From assembly GCA_037140715.1 (NCBI GenBank), contig JBAXDX010000037.1, positions 1 through 25,908 on the forward strand: 25,908 nt of DNA, given 5' to 3'. Under the pieces are notes generated by a model, which ran no database searches, was not told the origin of the DNA, and saw only the letters and a list, made by a program, of their open reading frames with translations. Source of the stretch: JAUZPB01 sp037140715. Lineage in GTDB: Bacteria; Bacteroidota; Ignavibacteria; Ignavibacteriales; SURF-24. Below are positions 16,067 through 24,253 of the stretch, in pieces; positions within the stretch are counted from its first letter, which is position 1; every line of letters begins with the position of its first letter. A program made the translations under genes and the position numbers.

Positions 16067-17956
16067 TCAGGACTCTGACTGAATACCGTTAATGATACAT
16101 AATGGTATTTCAATATTTATCTCAGTACCCTTTCCGGTGGCAGAGCTTATCAGGAAACTGCCTCCGAGCATTTCAGTACGTTCTTTCATATTGATAAGAC
16201 CAAAAGACTGGTTTCCAAATATTACATCTTCAAAATTGCTTATTTCAAAACCTTTTCCATTATCTTTGATAATAATAGATATCTGTCCTGAGTCAATAAA
16301 GAGCCGGAGGCTTGCCGAATCGGAAGCTGAGTGCTTTACAATATTATTTAGAGCTTCCTGAACTATGCGAAAAACATTCAGTTCAATCTTTTTATCCAGT
16401 CTTTCGTCAAGCTTCGAGACTTCAAAACTCAATTTAATCCGGCTTGACTCTTCAAATTCTTTTACCAGCATTTCGAGGGCAGCAAACATTCCATAATTAT
16501 CTATTATTACCGGATGGAGCGAGCGAATAATACTCTTCAGTTCCTTACCCGCAACCATTATTATACGCTTTGCCTCATCTATCTGTTTACTTTCAATGCC
16601 GCTGGATTTTTCAAAGACCTCGATATTAAACTTAATTGCCGAGAGCATCTGTCCAATACTGTCATGTAAGTCGCGCGATATGCGGTAGCGTTCCTCCTCA
16701 AGCATATCAAGCATTGCGGCAGAACGCTGTTTACGTGACTGTAGTTCGAGGTTTACTTCTTCAGCCTTCACCCTCTCGGTAATATCCTCTATAAAACTAA
16801 CTACCTGGAAGACTTTTTCCCGTTCGTTCAGCAGGGCATAAAAATTAAAGATAAAAAGCTTTCCATCAGTATGCCTGAACTCAGGGAAATCAACAGGGTC
16901 ATAATATAATGGTCTGGTCTTAAAACTTCCGCCCGTATTAAATACCTCCCTGAGTCTGCCTGAAAAGCCATAATGCTCCAGGTGAGGATCTGTCAGTACA
17001 TTATATTTTTCCTTTACAAGGTACTCCGGGTTCTGTCCCCACAATTTTTGCCATGCGATATTTATATAAATAGGGAAACCTTCCGTATTATAGACACAGA
17101 TTGGGAATGGGGACTGGTCAGTAAGAGCCTTAATCTCAATAGTTCGTTCCTCCACTCTTACTTCCATTTCGGTATGAGCCTTCTGAAGAGCTTCCTCGGA
17201 TTCCTTTCTTTTAGTAATATCGCGGATAATAAGAGTAGAAAAAAGTTTATTACCATCTCCTTTCCACTGCGAGAAAGAAATTTCGACAGGGAAAGACAGT
17301 CCATTTTTTGCCCTGGCGTTTAGCTCCAGTATATCACCGGTAATATACTTGCCGACACTCAGGAATTTCTTTATTCCCTCAACCATGTGATTGATAAAAA
17401 CACTGGGTAGCAACTTTTTTATATTGACGAAAGAAAGCTCATCTTCGGCATAATCAAACATTTGTGAGAGCTTAGGGTTATATGAGATTATCTGTCCGTC
17501 TTCATCGAGTATAAGCACGGCATCTGTGGCGGCCTGTACGAGAGTCTTATACTTTATTTCACTATCTGCCAGTTTGGTTTCCATCGAATGGCGATAGAGC
17601 GCGATTTCGATTGCCGCCTGCAGGTCTTTCAGGTCATAAGGCTTGAGTATATAGCCATAAGGCTGGGTTATCTTTGCCCTTTCGATTGTCTTTGCATCGG
17701 TGTGAGCGGTAAGATAAATTATCGGGATATTATATCTTAATTTAATAATATGGGAAACTTCGATGCCGTCAAGCTCCCCTTTGAGGATAATATCCATAAG
17801 AATTAAGTCCGGTTTTTCGGTCTTTAATTTCCTGATACAATCCTTAACTGAAGCCAGTACAGCTATCACCTCGTAACCTAAGGAAATAATTCTATGCTTC
17901 AGGTCCATCGCAATGATTATCTCGTCTTCTACAATCAGTATCTTTGGCTTCGTCAT
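16067..17956 (-). CDS. Cytoplasmic hybrid kinase: REC, two PAS, HisKA_3, HATPase
   Basis: About 629 residues from ATG 17956 (a TTG one codon earlier is less likely). N-terminal receiver (about 5-120) with phosphoacceptor Asp in LILMDI and LTAHTD; PAS domain at about 130-255 ending in IIRDITKRKESE; a second PAS at about 275-400 ending in FIEDITERVKAEE. Then the NarX/DesK-type H box RYRISRDLHDSIGQ with H at about 431, N box QEALNNIVKHS, G1 DNGKGF and a final GTEINIEIP. There are no transmembrane segments, so it senses a cytoplasmic signal through PAS. The N-terminal receiver may take a phosphate from the larger kinase encoded 39 bp upstream, and the catalytic part probably phosphorylates the NarL regulator encoded about 60 bp downstream. 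That chain is inferred from order and domain type. Confidence 0.9.
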   Translation of the reverse strand: MTKPKILIVEDEIIIAMDLKHRIISLGYEVIAVLASVKDCIRKLKTEKPDLILMDIILKGELDGIEVSHIIKLRYNIPIIYLTAHTDAKTIERAKITQPYGYILKPYDLKDLQAAIEIALYRHSMETKLADSEIKYKTLVQAATDAVLILDEDGQIISYNPKLSQMFDYAEDELSFVNIKKLLPSVFINHMVEGIKKFLSVGKYITGDILELNARAKNGLSFPVEISFSQWKGDGNKLFSTLIIRDITKRKESEEALQKAHTEMEVRVEERTIEIKALTDQSPFPICVYNTEGFPIYINIAWQKLWGQNPEYLVKEKYNVLTDPHLEHYGFSGRLREVFNTGGSFKTRPLYYDPVDFPEFRHTDGKLFIFNFYALLNEREKVFQVVSFIEDITERVKAEEVNLELQSRKQRSAAMLDMLEEERYRISRDLHDSIGQMLSAIKFNIEVFEKSSGIESKQIDEAKRIIMVAGKELKSIIRSLHPVIIDNYGMFAALEMLVKEFEESSRIKLSFEVSKLDERLDKKIELNVFRIVQEALNNIVKHSASDSASLRLFIDSGQISIIIKDNGKGFEISNFEDVIFGNQSFGLINMKERTEMLGGSFLISSATGKGTEINIEIPLCIINGIQSES

Positions 17957-17995
17957 CAACTATCTTTTATATCTATTATTTCTCAGTCGGAAGTT

Positions 17996-20527
17996 TCATC
18001 CTTTCCCTGCGGGGAATTTTATAGTAAAGACAGTCCCCTCTTCCCAGCTCAGAGTAATCGTTCCGCAAAGTTGATCTACAAGATTATTAACAAGCTGAAG
18101 CCCGAGAGTGGCAGTCTCGGTGAAATCAAGTCCTTCGGGGAATCCAATTCCATCATCTTTAATAGTGAGCAGATAATCATTATCCTTAGGATGCTCCTTA
18201 AATATCACGCTGATATTACCATTCCTTCGCGATGGAAAAGCATACTTAAGCGCATTTGATATAAGTTCGTTTAATATCAGTCCGCATGGAATGGCGCTGT
18301 CAATGGTCAGATAAACATCTTCGCAGATAATATTTATCTGCACATTATTAGACTCAATTATATACGACCTCGAAAGGAAGCCGGAAAGCTCCCTTATATA
18401 TTCTCCAAAATCTATCTTTGAAAGATCGTGGGACTGATACAGCCTTTCATGAATGAGAGCCATTGATTTTACGCGGTTACGGCTGTCTGTAAAGAGAGCA
18501 AGCGCAGTTTCATCCTTAACATATTCAGACTGCAGGCTGAGCAAACTTGATATGACCTGCAAATTATTCTTTACCCTGTGGTGTATTTCCTTTAAGAGAG
18601 TTTCTTTTTCCTTCAGCGAATTATTAATCTGTTCTTCCCTGTTCTTCATCTCGGTTGTATCGTTTATAAGCGCCATTATTGCCGTTCCTTCGGTCAGCGT
18701 CAGGAAGGCTATTGCTACATGCACAGGGAAAACCGAACCATCTTTCCTCCTGCCGTATGTATCAATGCCGCTTTCAATCATTTTACTGCCATCCTGTTGC
18801 TCCATTTTTGTAATCATTGCATCGATAAAACCAAGAGTAGCAAGCTCTTTCTCAGATGTTCCGGCAAGTTCATCGGCAGAATCAAAACCAAACATTTTTA
18901 CAGCAACCGGATTGACCTGAAGGATTTTATCATTTACAGAAATTGTAATCCCTATCGGTGCATTTTCGAAAACCGTCCGGAACCTCTCTTCGCTAAGCAT
19001 TATCTGCCGCTCGGCTTTCTTTCTCTCCTCTATGTTCCTTACTATAACCTGAACGGCCGGCTTGCCTTTATAAGTCGTAGGAAGAGCTCCGACTTCCACT
19101 TCCATCACTTTTCCTTCAAGGTCAATAAATTTTTCTTCGACAAAGGGAGATGTTTTTTGCTCTTCAAGTATTGATTTCTTTCTCTGCTGTACCGCCCCAT
19201 GGAACTCGGGATGAACAAAGCTCATGATTGGCTTACCTAAAATATCCTCTTTATTTTTAGATTTCAACATATTTACGGCAGCTTCGTTTACAAAAACGAT
19301 TATTCCTTCACAATAAATAACCATTGTATCAAGCGACAGTTCTACAAGTCTTCTGTACCGGTCTTCGCTTTCGATTAAAGCATTCTCAATCATTTTCCTG
19401 TTCGTAGTATCTTCCTTTACACCAAGGTAATGAGTAATCCTGCCTTCATTATCCTTAATTGGTGAAATAGATGCCGACTCCCAGTAAAGTTCTCCGTTCT
19501 TCCTTCTATTGTGAAATTCGCCTTTCCATTCACCTCCGGAACTTATTATACTCCAGAGGTTCTGATATTCAGACTGGGCCATTTCGCCTGATTTAAGAAT
19601 GCGCGGATTGTTGCCGGCAGCCTCTTCACTCGTATAGCCGCTAACTTCGGTAAACTTAGGATTTACGTATTCTATATTACCATCAATATTTGTAATAACA
19701 ATTGAGACAGGGCTTTGTTCAACTGCGCGCGAAAGTTTTCTTAGCTTTTCATTTCTTTGGTTCAGCTCATTCATAGCTACATTTCTTTCGGTAATATCGC
19801 GGGCGATACCATAAATAGCATAAGGCTGTCCGTCTTTACATATCAAAAAATTTCTTGCTTCAATATGTATATAATTCCCGGTTCTGGTTTTAATTTCAAA
19901 AACCCCGCCACTGTTTTTAAGCTCATTTTTACTAAAAAGTTCGATATCCTTCTTAATATTCTCTGTCGTGTTGCCGGCAAAAATATCTGCTATGTTCAGC
20001 CCGATCATACCATCGACATGGTAACCAAACAAATCTGACATAGCTTTATTAGCTGTAAGTATCCTGCCGATAAAATCGATGCTGTAGATACAATCAAGGG
20101 AATTATTCACAAGCGCGTTGTAAATATCCTCGTTTTCTTTCATTTTCTTTTCATACCGAAAATTATTAAGCGCGATAATGACATTAGTATAAAGCGCTCT
20201 TTCGTCAACCGGTTTGAGTAAATAACAGGAAGGATTGGTATGGCTGGCACGATCAATTATCTCTTTATCTGCAAGAGCAGTAAGATAAATGATAGGAACA
20301 TTTCCCGACTTCAATATTTCCTCAACAGCCTGTACACCGTCAAGCTTCCCCCGAAGATTGATATCCATTAATATTAAATCGGGATTAGTCTTTTTAGCCA
20401 TTACGATTGCATCTTCACCTGTGTCAGTCAAACCAACAATAGTATAACCATACTGAGCAAGCCTTCTTTGCAATATAACCGCCACCTGTTTTTCATCCTC
20501 TACAATGAGAATATTTCCAGTCTGCAT
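17996..20527 (-). CDS. Cytoplasmic hybrid kinase: REC, four PAS, HisKA_2, HATPase
   Basis: 843 residues from ATG 20527; a TTG two codons upstream is possible. Receiver at about 5-125 (Asp in LILMDINL, LTALAD, Lys in LLKPVD). Four PAS domains follow at about 131-250, 264-380, 386-505 and 512-628; the first three end in typical GIARDITER, GVKEDTTNR and IVRNIEERK segments. The dimerization domain is HisKA_2: EIHHRVKNNLQVISSLLSLQ with phosphoacceptor H at about 649; the HATPase has NELISNALKYAFP and KDDGIGFPEG. No membrane segments. Being the first gene of the set, with a receiver at its own N terminus, it could be both target and donor in a phosphorelay with the next two genes. Signal unknown; PAS ligands cannot be told from sequence alone. 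Confidence 0.9.
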   Translation of the reverse strand: MQTGNILIVEDEKQVAVILQRRLAQYGYTIVGLTDTGEDAIVMAKKTNPDLILMDINLRGKLDGVQAVEEILKSGNVPIIYLTALADKEIIDRASHTNPSCYLLKPVDERALYTNVIIALNNFRYEKKMKENEDIYNALVNNSLDCIYSIDFIGRILTANKAMSDLFGYHVDGMIGLNIADIFAGNTTENIKKDIELFSKNELKNSGGVFEIKTRTGNYIHIEARNFLICKDGQPYAIYGIARDITERNVAMNELNQRNEKLRKLSRAVEQSPVSIVITNIDGNIEYVNPKFTEVSGYTSEEAAGNNPRILKSGEMAQSEYQNLWSIISSGGEWKGEFHNRRKNGELYWESASISPIKDNEGRITHYLGVKEDTTNRKMIENALIESEDRYRRLVELSLDTMVIYCEGIIVFVNEAAVNMLKSKNKEDILGKPIMSFVHPEFHGAVQQRKKSILEEQKTSPFVEEKFIDLEGKVMEVEVGALPTTYKGKPAVQVIVRNIEERKKAERQIMLSEERFRTVFENAPIGITISVNDKILQVNPVAVKMFGFDSADELAGTSEKELATLGFIDAMITKMEQQDGSKMIESGIDTYGRRKDGSVFPVHVAIAFLTLTEGTAIMALINDTTEMKNREEQINNSLKEKETLLKEIHHRVKNNLQVISSLLSLQSEYVKDETALALFTDSRNRVKSMALIHERLYQSHDLSKIDFGEYIRELSGFLSRSYIIESNNVQINIICEDVYLTIDSAIPCGLILNELISNALKYAFPSRRNGNISVIFKEHPKDNDYLLTIKDDGIGFPEGLDFTETATLGLQLVNNLVDQLCGTITLSWEEGTVFTIKFPAGKG

Positions 20528-20781
20528 AGTCAATAGTCCAAATTATAAATTTATAACATCCCAATAATTAAGCGCACGGGCGGGAAATGATAAAGCAACA
20601 ACAATAAAAAAAATACAGGGCTTATTATAACAATTTTATAAACAAAGAACCGCTTTTTTTTATAAAAAAAATGATATATAGTTTCTCTGTTTTAATTGGT
20701 AGCTCACGGGTAAAGGTTCCCACAGATATACTTAACTCATGTTACGTGAAATTCATCCGAACTATCGCTTCTGAAAAATAA

Positions 20782-20813
20782 TTTGCATATTGAATGGAAT
20801 GCCTTTATATTTC
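20782..20813 (+). promoter_or_regulatory. Candidate arsR promoter
   Basis: TTTG (20782-20785), 20 bases, TATATTTC (20806-20813) fits the Bacteroidetes -33/-7 pattern in all but the last base. The same bases also fit a weak sigma70 reading: TTGCAT, 17 bases, TATATT. arsR starts about 20 bases downstream, and an inverted repeat overlaps the -7 element. Confidence 0.5.
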
Positions 20814-20827
20814 GATTAACAACGAAA
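20810..20827 (+). promoter_or_regulatory. Candidate ArsR operator
   Basis: TTTCG (20810-20814), eight bases, CGAAA (20823-20827): a perfect 5-bp inverted repeat between the -7 element and the arsR start. Its place, where a bound repressor would block RNA polymerase, fits autoregulation by ArsR. ArsR-family dimers usually bind such 12-2-12-like repeats; the assignment is inferred. Confidence 0.4.
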
Positions 20828-20834
20828 CGTAATA

Positions 20835-21182
20835 ATGTTAAACAAAAAAGCTAAAATATTCCAGGCGCTCTCGGATACAAACCGTCTGCGCATTCTTAAG
20901 ATGCTTCTTAACAAGACTCTCTGCGTCTGTGAAATAACGGCGGTACTGAAGCTTGCACCTTCTACTGTCTCAAAACATTTAAGCATTCTAAAGGATACCG
21001 GTTTCATTATCGAAGAAAAAAGCGGTAAATGGGTCAATTATAGTATGAACACACTTACCCGCGAGCCTGTTATCCTGTCGCTTATCACACTCCTTAATTA
21101 TGAGCTTACCCACGATGAGATAGTACAGAACGATGGCAGGATGATTACCGATATTGACAGGGTAAAGCTTTGCTGTAAATAG
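20835..21182 (+). CDS. arsR: ArsR-family arsenite-responsive repressor
   Basis: 115 residues, a winged-helix protein of the SmtB/ArsR family. The metal site is LCVCEI with C30 and C32 in the recognition-helix region, the pattern of arsenite and antimonite sensors; the C terminus ends in CC (C113, C114), which may add a third thiol ligand. The DNA-binding helix is APSTVSKHLSILKDTG (41-56), followed by the beta wing around EKSGKWVNYS. It heads the operon with arsC, acr3 and arsM and should repress it until As(III) binds. Start ATG 20835 lies inside the promoter-operator context described separately; no strong Shine-Dalgarno sequence is visible. Confidence 0.95.
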   Translation: MLNKKAKIFQALSDTNRLRILKMLLNKTLCVCEITAVLKLAPSTVSKHLSILKDTGFIIEEKSGKWVNYSMNTLTREPVILSLITLLNYELTHDEIVQNDGRMITDIDRVKLCCK

Positions 21183-21234
21183 AACAAATCATAAGATAAT
21201 TAGCTGTAAGACGAAATAATAAAATGAAGGTAAT

Positions 21235-21666
21235 ATGAAAAAAAGAATACTTATTCTCTGCACCGGCAATTCATGCCGCAGTCAGATGGCGGAAAGCCTG
21301 CTCCGGTCATTCTCAAATGAACTTGAAGTTTATTCTGCCGGAACTAATCCCGCTGAAAGAGTTAACCCGAATGCCGTAAAGGTGATGAACGAACTTGGTT
21401 TCGATATGGAGAAGCATTATCCAAAGAGCGTGGATGAATTTCTCGATAAAGGCTTTGATTATGTGATAACTGTCTGCGGTAATGCAAAGGAAACCTGCCC
21501 TGTATTTATCGGGGAAGTAGGACGCAGGCTTCACATCGGTTTTGACGACCCGGCTGATGCAACAGGTACGGATGAGGAAATCCTCTCGGAATTCAGACGC
21601 GTTCGGGATGAGATTGGCGCGGGATTCAAAAGGTTTTTTGAAACGGAAATCATGAACAATAAGTAA
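21235..21666 (+). CDS. arsC: Arsenate reductase, thioredoxin-coupled LMW-PTP type
   Basis: 143 residues with the low-molecular-weight phosphatase loop CTGNSCRS (C9-x5-R15). The two further redox cysteines of the Staphylococcus pI258 type, C81 and C88 in VCGNAKETCP, and the catalytic Asp in DDPAD (about 105) are present, so it should reduce As(V) to As(III) with electrons from thioredoxin via a C9/C81/C88 disulfide relay. A GAAGG lies before ATG 21235, 52 bp after arsR. Its product arsenite is then removed by the transporter or methylated by the next two gene products. Confidence 0.96.
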   Translation: MKKRILILCTGNSCRSQMAESLLRSFSNELEVYSAGTNPAERVNPNAVKVMNELGFDMEKHYPKSVDEFLDKGFDYVITVCGNAKETCPVFIGEVGRRLHIGFDDPADATGTDEEILSEFRRVRDEIGAGFKRFFETEIMNNK

Positions 21667-21683
21667 TTGCAGGAAAAAAAAAC

Positions 21684-22745
21684 ATGGAAAACATTACTAA
21701 AAAGCTTTCATTTTTAGACCGATACCTGACGTTCTGGATATTTCTCGTTATGCTGCTCGGAGTTCTCGCGGGGTACTTCAATCCCGCGATTGCCGGCTTC
21801 TGGAATCAGTTCCAGTCAGGCACAACAAATATCCCGATTGCAGCCGGACTTATACTCATGATGTATCCTCCGCTTGCAAAGGTTAAGTATGAAGAGCTTG
21901 GCGATGTCTTTAGGGATTATAAGATATTGTTGCTCTCCCTTATCCAAAACTGGGTTATCGGGCCTGCGCTAATGTTTCTTCTTGCCCTGATTTTTCTGCG
22001 CGGTTATCCTGAATATATGACCGGACTTATTATTATCGGACTCGCCCGCTGCATTGCGATGGTTATTGTCTGGAATGACCTTGCCAAAGGAGATACCGAA
22101 TACGCCGCCGGACTTGTGGCTTTTAGTTCTATCTTTCAGGTACTTTTCTTTTCGGTTTATGCTTATATCTTCCTGACCGTGGTACCAGATGCAATTGGTC
22201 TGAAAACCTTTGCCGTTAATATTACAATTTCACAGATAGCGCAGAGCGTTATGATATACCTCGGTGTTCCATTCCTCGCGGGCATGATTACAAGACTTGT
22301 TCTGCTGAAAGCCAAAGGAAAAGCCTGGTACGAAGAAAGATTTATACCGAAAATTAGTCCGGTTACGCTCATCGCGTTGCTCTTTACAATTTTCGTCATG
22401 TTCTCTTTTAAAGGCGGGTATATTGTAAAGCTTCCGTTTGATGTGTTAAGGATAGCCCTGCCGTTGCTGATATATTTTGTAATAATGTTTTTTGTTTCAT
22501 TCTTTTTGGGATGGAAAGCTAAAGCGGGTTATGCAAAAACTGCAACTCTGTCGTTTACTGCGGCAAGCAATAATTTCGAACTTGCCATTGCCGTGGCGGT
22601 GGCGGTATTCGGGATTAATTCAGGCGAGGCTTTTGCCGCTGTTATTGGTCCGCTTGTAGAGGTGCCTGCTCTTATCGGTTTGGTTAATGTGTCTTTATGG
22701 TTAAAGAGAAAATACTATGCGGAATCTGGGGAAATAAATATTTAA
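21684..22745 (+). CDS. acr3: ACR3-family arsenite efflux permease
   Basis: 353 residues with about ten transmembrane helices, the usual ACR3 size. Family signatures: MMYPPLAKVKYEELG (59-73), GLARCIAMVIVWNDLAKGD (119-137) with the conserved Cys (C123) thought to bind As(III), SFTAASNNFELAIAVAV (290-306), and GPLVEVPALIGLV (322-334). It exports arsenite, driven by the membrane potential or proton gradient, across the inner membrane. AGGA before ATG 21684; 17 bp after arsC, so clearly the same operon. Not the unrelated ArsB type. Confidence 0.96.
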   Translation: MENITKKLSFLDRYLTFWIFLVMLLGVLAGYFNPAIAGFWNQFQSGTTNIPIAAGLILMMYPPLAKVKYEELGDVFRDYKILLLSLIQNWVIGPALMFLLALIFLRGYPEYMTGLIIIGLARCIAMVIVWNDLAKGDTEYAAGLVAFSSIFQVLFFSVYAYIFLTVVPDAIGLKTFAVNITISQIAQSVMIYLGVPFLAGMITRLVLLKAKGKAWYEERFIPKISPVTLIALLFTIFVMFSFKGGYIVKLPFDVLRIALPLLIYFVIMFFVSFFLGWKAKAGYAKTATLSFTAASNNFELAIAVAVAVFGINSGEAFAAVIGPLVEVPALIGLVNVSLWLKRKYYAESGEINI

Positions 22746-22765
22746 TAATTATAATGGAGATAAAA

Positions 22766-23602
22766 ATGAACACAGAAAAAGAAATCAGAGAAATGGTAAA
22801 GGAAAAATATGCGAAGCTTGCGACAGCTTCCGATACTCTAAATTCATCATGCGGATGCAGTCCCGTGCCGGTAAGCGAAGTTTCCTGCTGTTGTGGCGCG
22901 CCTGAAGATGTTAATTATACAATAATGAGTGATGAATACAAAAACATTAATGGCTACGTTGCCGATGCGGATTTAAGTCTCGGCTGTGGCGTGCCGACTG
23001 AATATGCCGGTATAAAACAGGGCGACACAGTTGTTGATCTCGGTTCGGGCGCGGGCAACGATGTCTTTGTAGTCCGCGGAATTCTTGGCGATACGGGCAA
23101 AGTTTTTGGCGTTGATATGACTCCCGAAATGACAGCTAAGGCTGAAAGAAATAAAGAAAAGTCCGGTTATAAAAACGTTGAGTTTTTACTTGGCGAGATT
23201 GAAAGCCTGCCTCTGCCAGATGACAGTGCTGATGTAATCATAAGCAATTGCGTATTGAATCTTGTGCCGGATAAAGCAAAAGCCTTTGCTGAAATGTCCC
23301 GCGTATTAAAACCGGGCGGACATTTCTGCATATCTGACATTGTTCTAAAAGGCGAACTGCCCGAAAGCCTGAAAGAATCTGTTGCTATGTACGCAGGATG
23401 TATTGCGGGCGCGCTTCAGCAGGAGGATTATATTAGCGGAATAGAGAAAGCGGGATTTTCCAAAATCGAAATTAAAAAGACAAAGGCTATCATTCTTCCA
23501 TTGGAAACTCTGAAGAAATTCATAAGCGAAGCCGATGCTCTGACATTTCACAGCAATAACAGGGGAATCTTTAGCATTACGGTAGTGGGATATAAAAAGT
23601 AA
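22766..23602 (+). CDS. arsM: Arsenite S-adenosylmethionine methyltransferase
   Basis: 278 residues from ATG 22766, which has GGAG at the right distance; a longer frame from 22697 would overlap acr3 and is unlikely. SAM motif VVDLGSGAGNDVF (89-101) and motif II region GVDMTPEM (115-122). The three cysteines required for As(III) methylation are present: C74 in LGCG, C162 in SNCVLNLVP and C212 in GCIAGAL. An N-terminal cysteine cluster (C29, C31, C41-C43) is common in bacterial ArsM and may help bind arsenic. It converts arsenite to methylated, partly volatile forms in the cytoplasm. Last gene of the ars operon, 20 bp after acr3. Confidence 0.95.
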   Translation: MNTEKEIREMVKEKYAKLATASDTLNSSCGCSPVPVSEVSCCCGAPEDVNYTIMSDEYKNINGYVADADLSLGCGVPTEYAGIKQGDTVVDLGSGAGNDVFVVRGILGDTGKVFGVDMTPEMTAKAERNKEKSGYKNVEFLLGEIESLPLPDDSADVIISNCVLNLVPDKAKAFAEMSRVLKPGGHFCISDIVLKGELPESLKESVAMYAGCIAGALQQEDYISGIEKAGFSKIEIKKTKAIILPLETLKKFISEADALTFHSNNRGIFSITVVGYKK

Positions 23603-23640
23603 TTTCCCTAAACATCAGCTTCAGGCGTATTCAATTACCA

Positions 23641-23687
23641 GGCGTTCGACAAATTTCCCTCTAAAATAGGAATCTGTCGAACGCTCC
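23641..23687. repeat. Palindromic IS-end-like element 1
   Basis: Arms GCGTTCGACA (23642-23651) and TGTCGAACGC (23675-23684) pair perfectly over 10 bp, with more partial pairing inside (AATTTCC against GGAAT). Each arm plus its inner flank resembles the inverted ends of the IS1-like element at 8370-8711 (CGACAAATTCCC-type). It lies 38 bp after the arsM stop and could act as a bidirectional 3'-end structure, though there is no T-run. Confidence 0.7.
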
Positions 23688-23839
23688 TTCGCGGGCAATG
23701 CCGTCAGTTTGAGATATTTTTACAGCCTCCTGCGTAATAAAAATCACCTGTACTATTGAATTGATGCGCATTAATTATGCAAAAATGGCGCAGAATTACA
23801 TTTTTCTTCTCCAAATTATAGTTTTGCAATGGATGAATG

Positions 23840-24114
23840 TCATATCGCGCGAATAAAATATCATACCGTAATAAAAAAACATCATAGCGCGCAAGAAAAA
23901 TATCATACTGCGATAGAAAAATATCATATTGTAACAGAAAAATATCATATTGTAACAAAAGAATGTCATACCGCGATAACAAAATATCATACCGCGTAAG
24001 CAAAATGTCATATCATGACATAGAAATATCATATCATGACAGAGAAATATCATACCGCGCGAGAAAAATATCATATCGCGACAGCAAAATATCACTTTGA
24101 AAAGATAAAAAATG
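23840..24114. repeat. Tandem array of twelve 21-bp units plus a degenerate one
   Basis: TCATA begins at 23840 and recurs at exactly 21-base steps up to 24071 (12 units), followed by a degenerate 23-base unit at 24092 (TCACT) and a final TCAT at 24115. Each unit reads TCATA, a variable 10-base centre, then an A-rich end such as AAAATA. Centres are GC-rich (e.g. CCGCGATA, TCGCGACA) or, in units 9 and 10, TCATGACA. Neighbouring units 5/6 and 9/10 are near-identical, as expected from unit duplication. Constraint is on bases, not codons. Confidence 0.95.
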
Positions 24115-24253
24115 TCATTGTAGAAGGGATGCTACTTAATGTGAGTCAGCTATGTTTCATTACAGTCCTGCAGGCAGTTATTGAATGTCCCCGGTGTTAG
24201 AAGTACATTTCCGATTAGATTATTGATTGCTTAGAGAGAAGGGATGAATAAGA

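Larger units (their letters stand above)
20528..20834. other. Divergent intergenic region between kinase operon and arsR
   Basis: This AT-rich region of about 300 bp must hold promoters for both directions. For the ars side see the promoter and operator entries at 20782-20827. For the kinase side (minus strand) a TATAAT lies at 20629-20624 without a good -35 partner. Long A/T runs around 20655-20675 show no stable hairpin. Confidence 0.45.

Noticed and set aside
22697..22765. Longer N terminus for arsM
   Set aside because: It would overlap acr3 and add 23 hydrophobic residues not expected in ArsM; the ATG at 22766 has a GGAG at the proper distance.
23641..23687. Plain intrinsic terminator for the ars operon
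   Set aside because: The stem is good, but there is no T-run, the loop is long, and the arms match the ends of an IS-like element; a terminator role is possible but secondary.
23704..24095. Two minus-strand open frames of about 99 codons with heptad peptides (RYDIFL-type and MIFFYR-type)
   Set aside because: Both exist only because the DNA repeat is 21 bp long. Conservation follows base position and not codons, there is no ribosome-binding site, and one frame begins with TTG.
23840..24114. CRISPR array
   Set aside because: The invariant part is only 5 bases plus an A-rich end, the unit is 21 bp with no separate spacers, and no cas gene is present.
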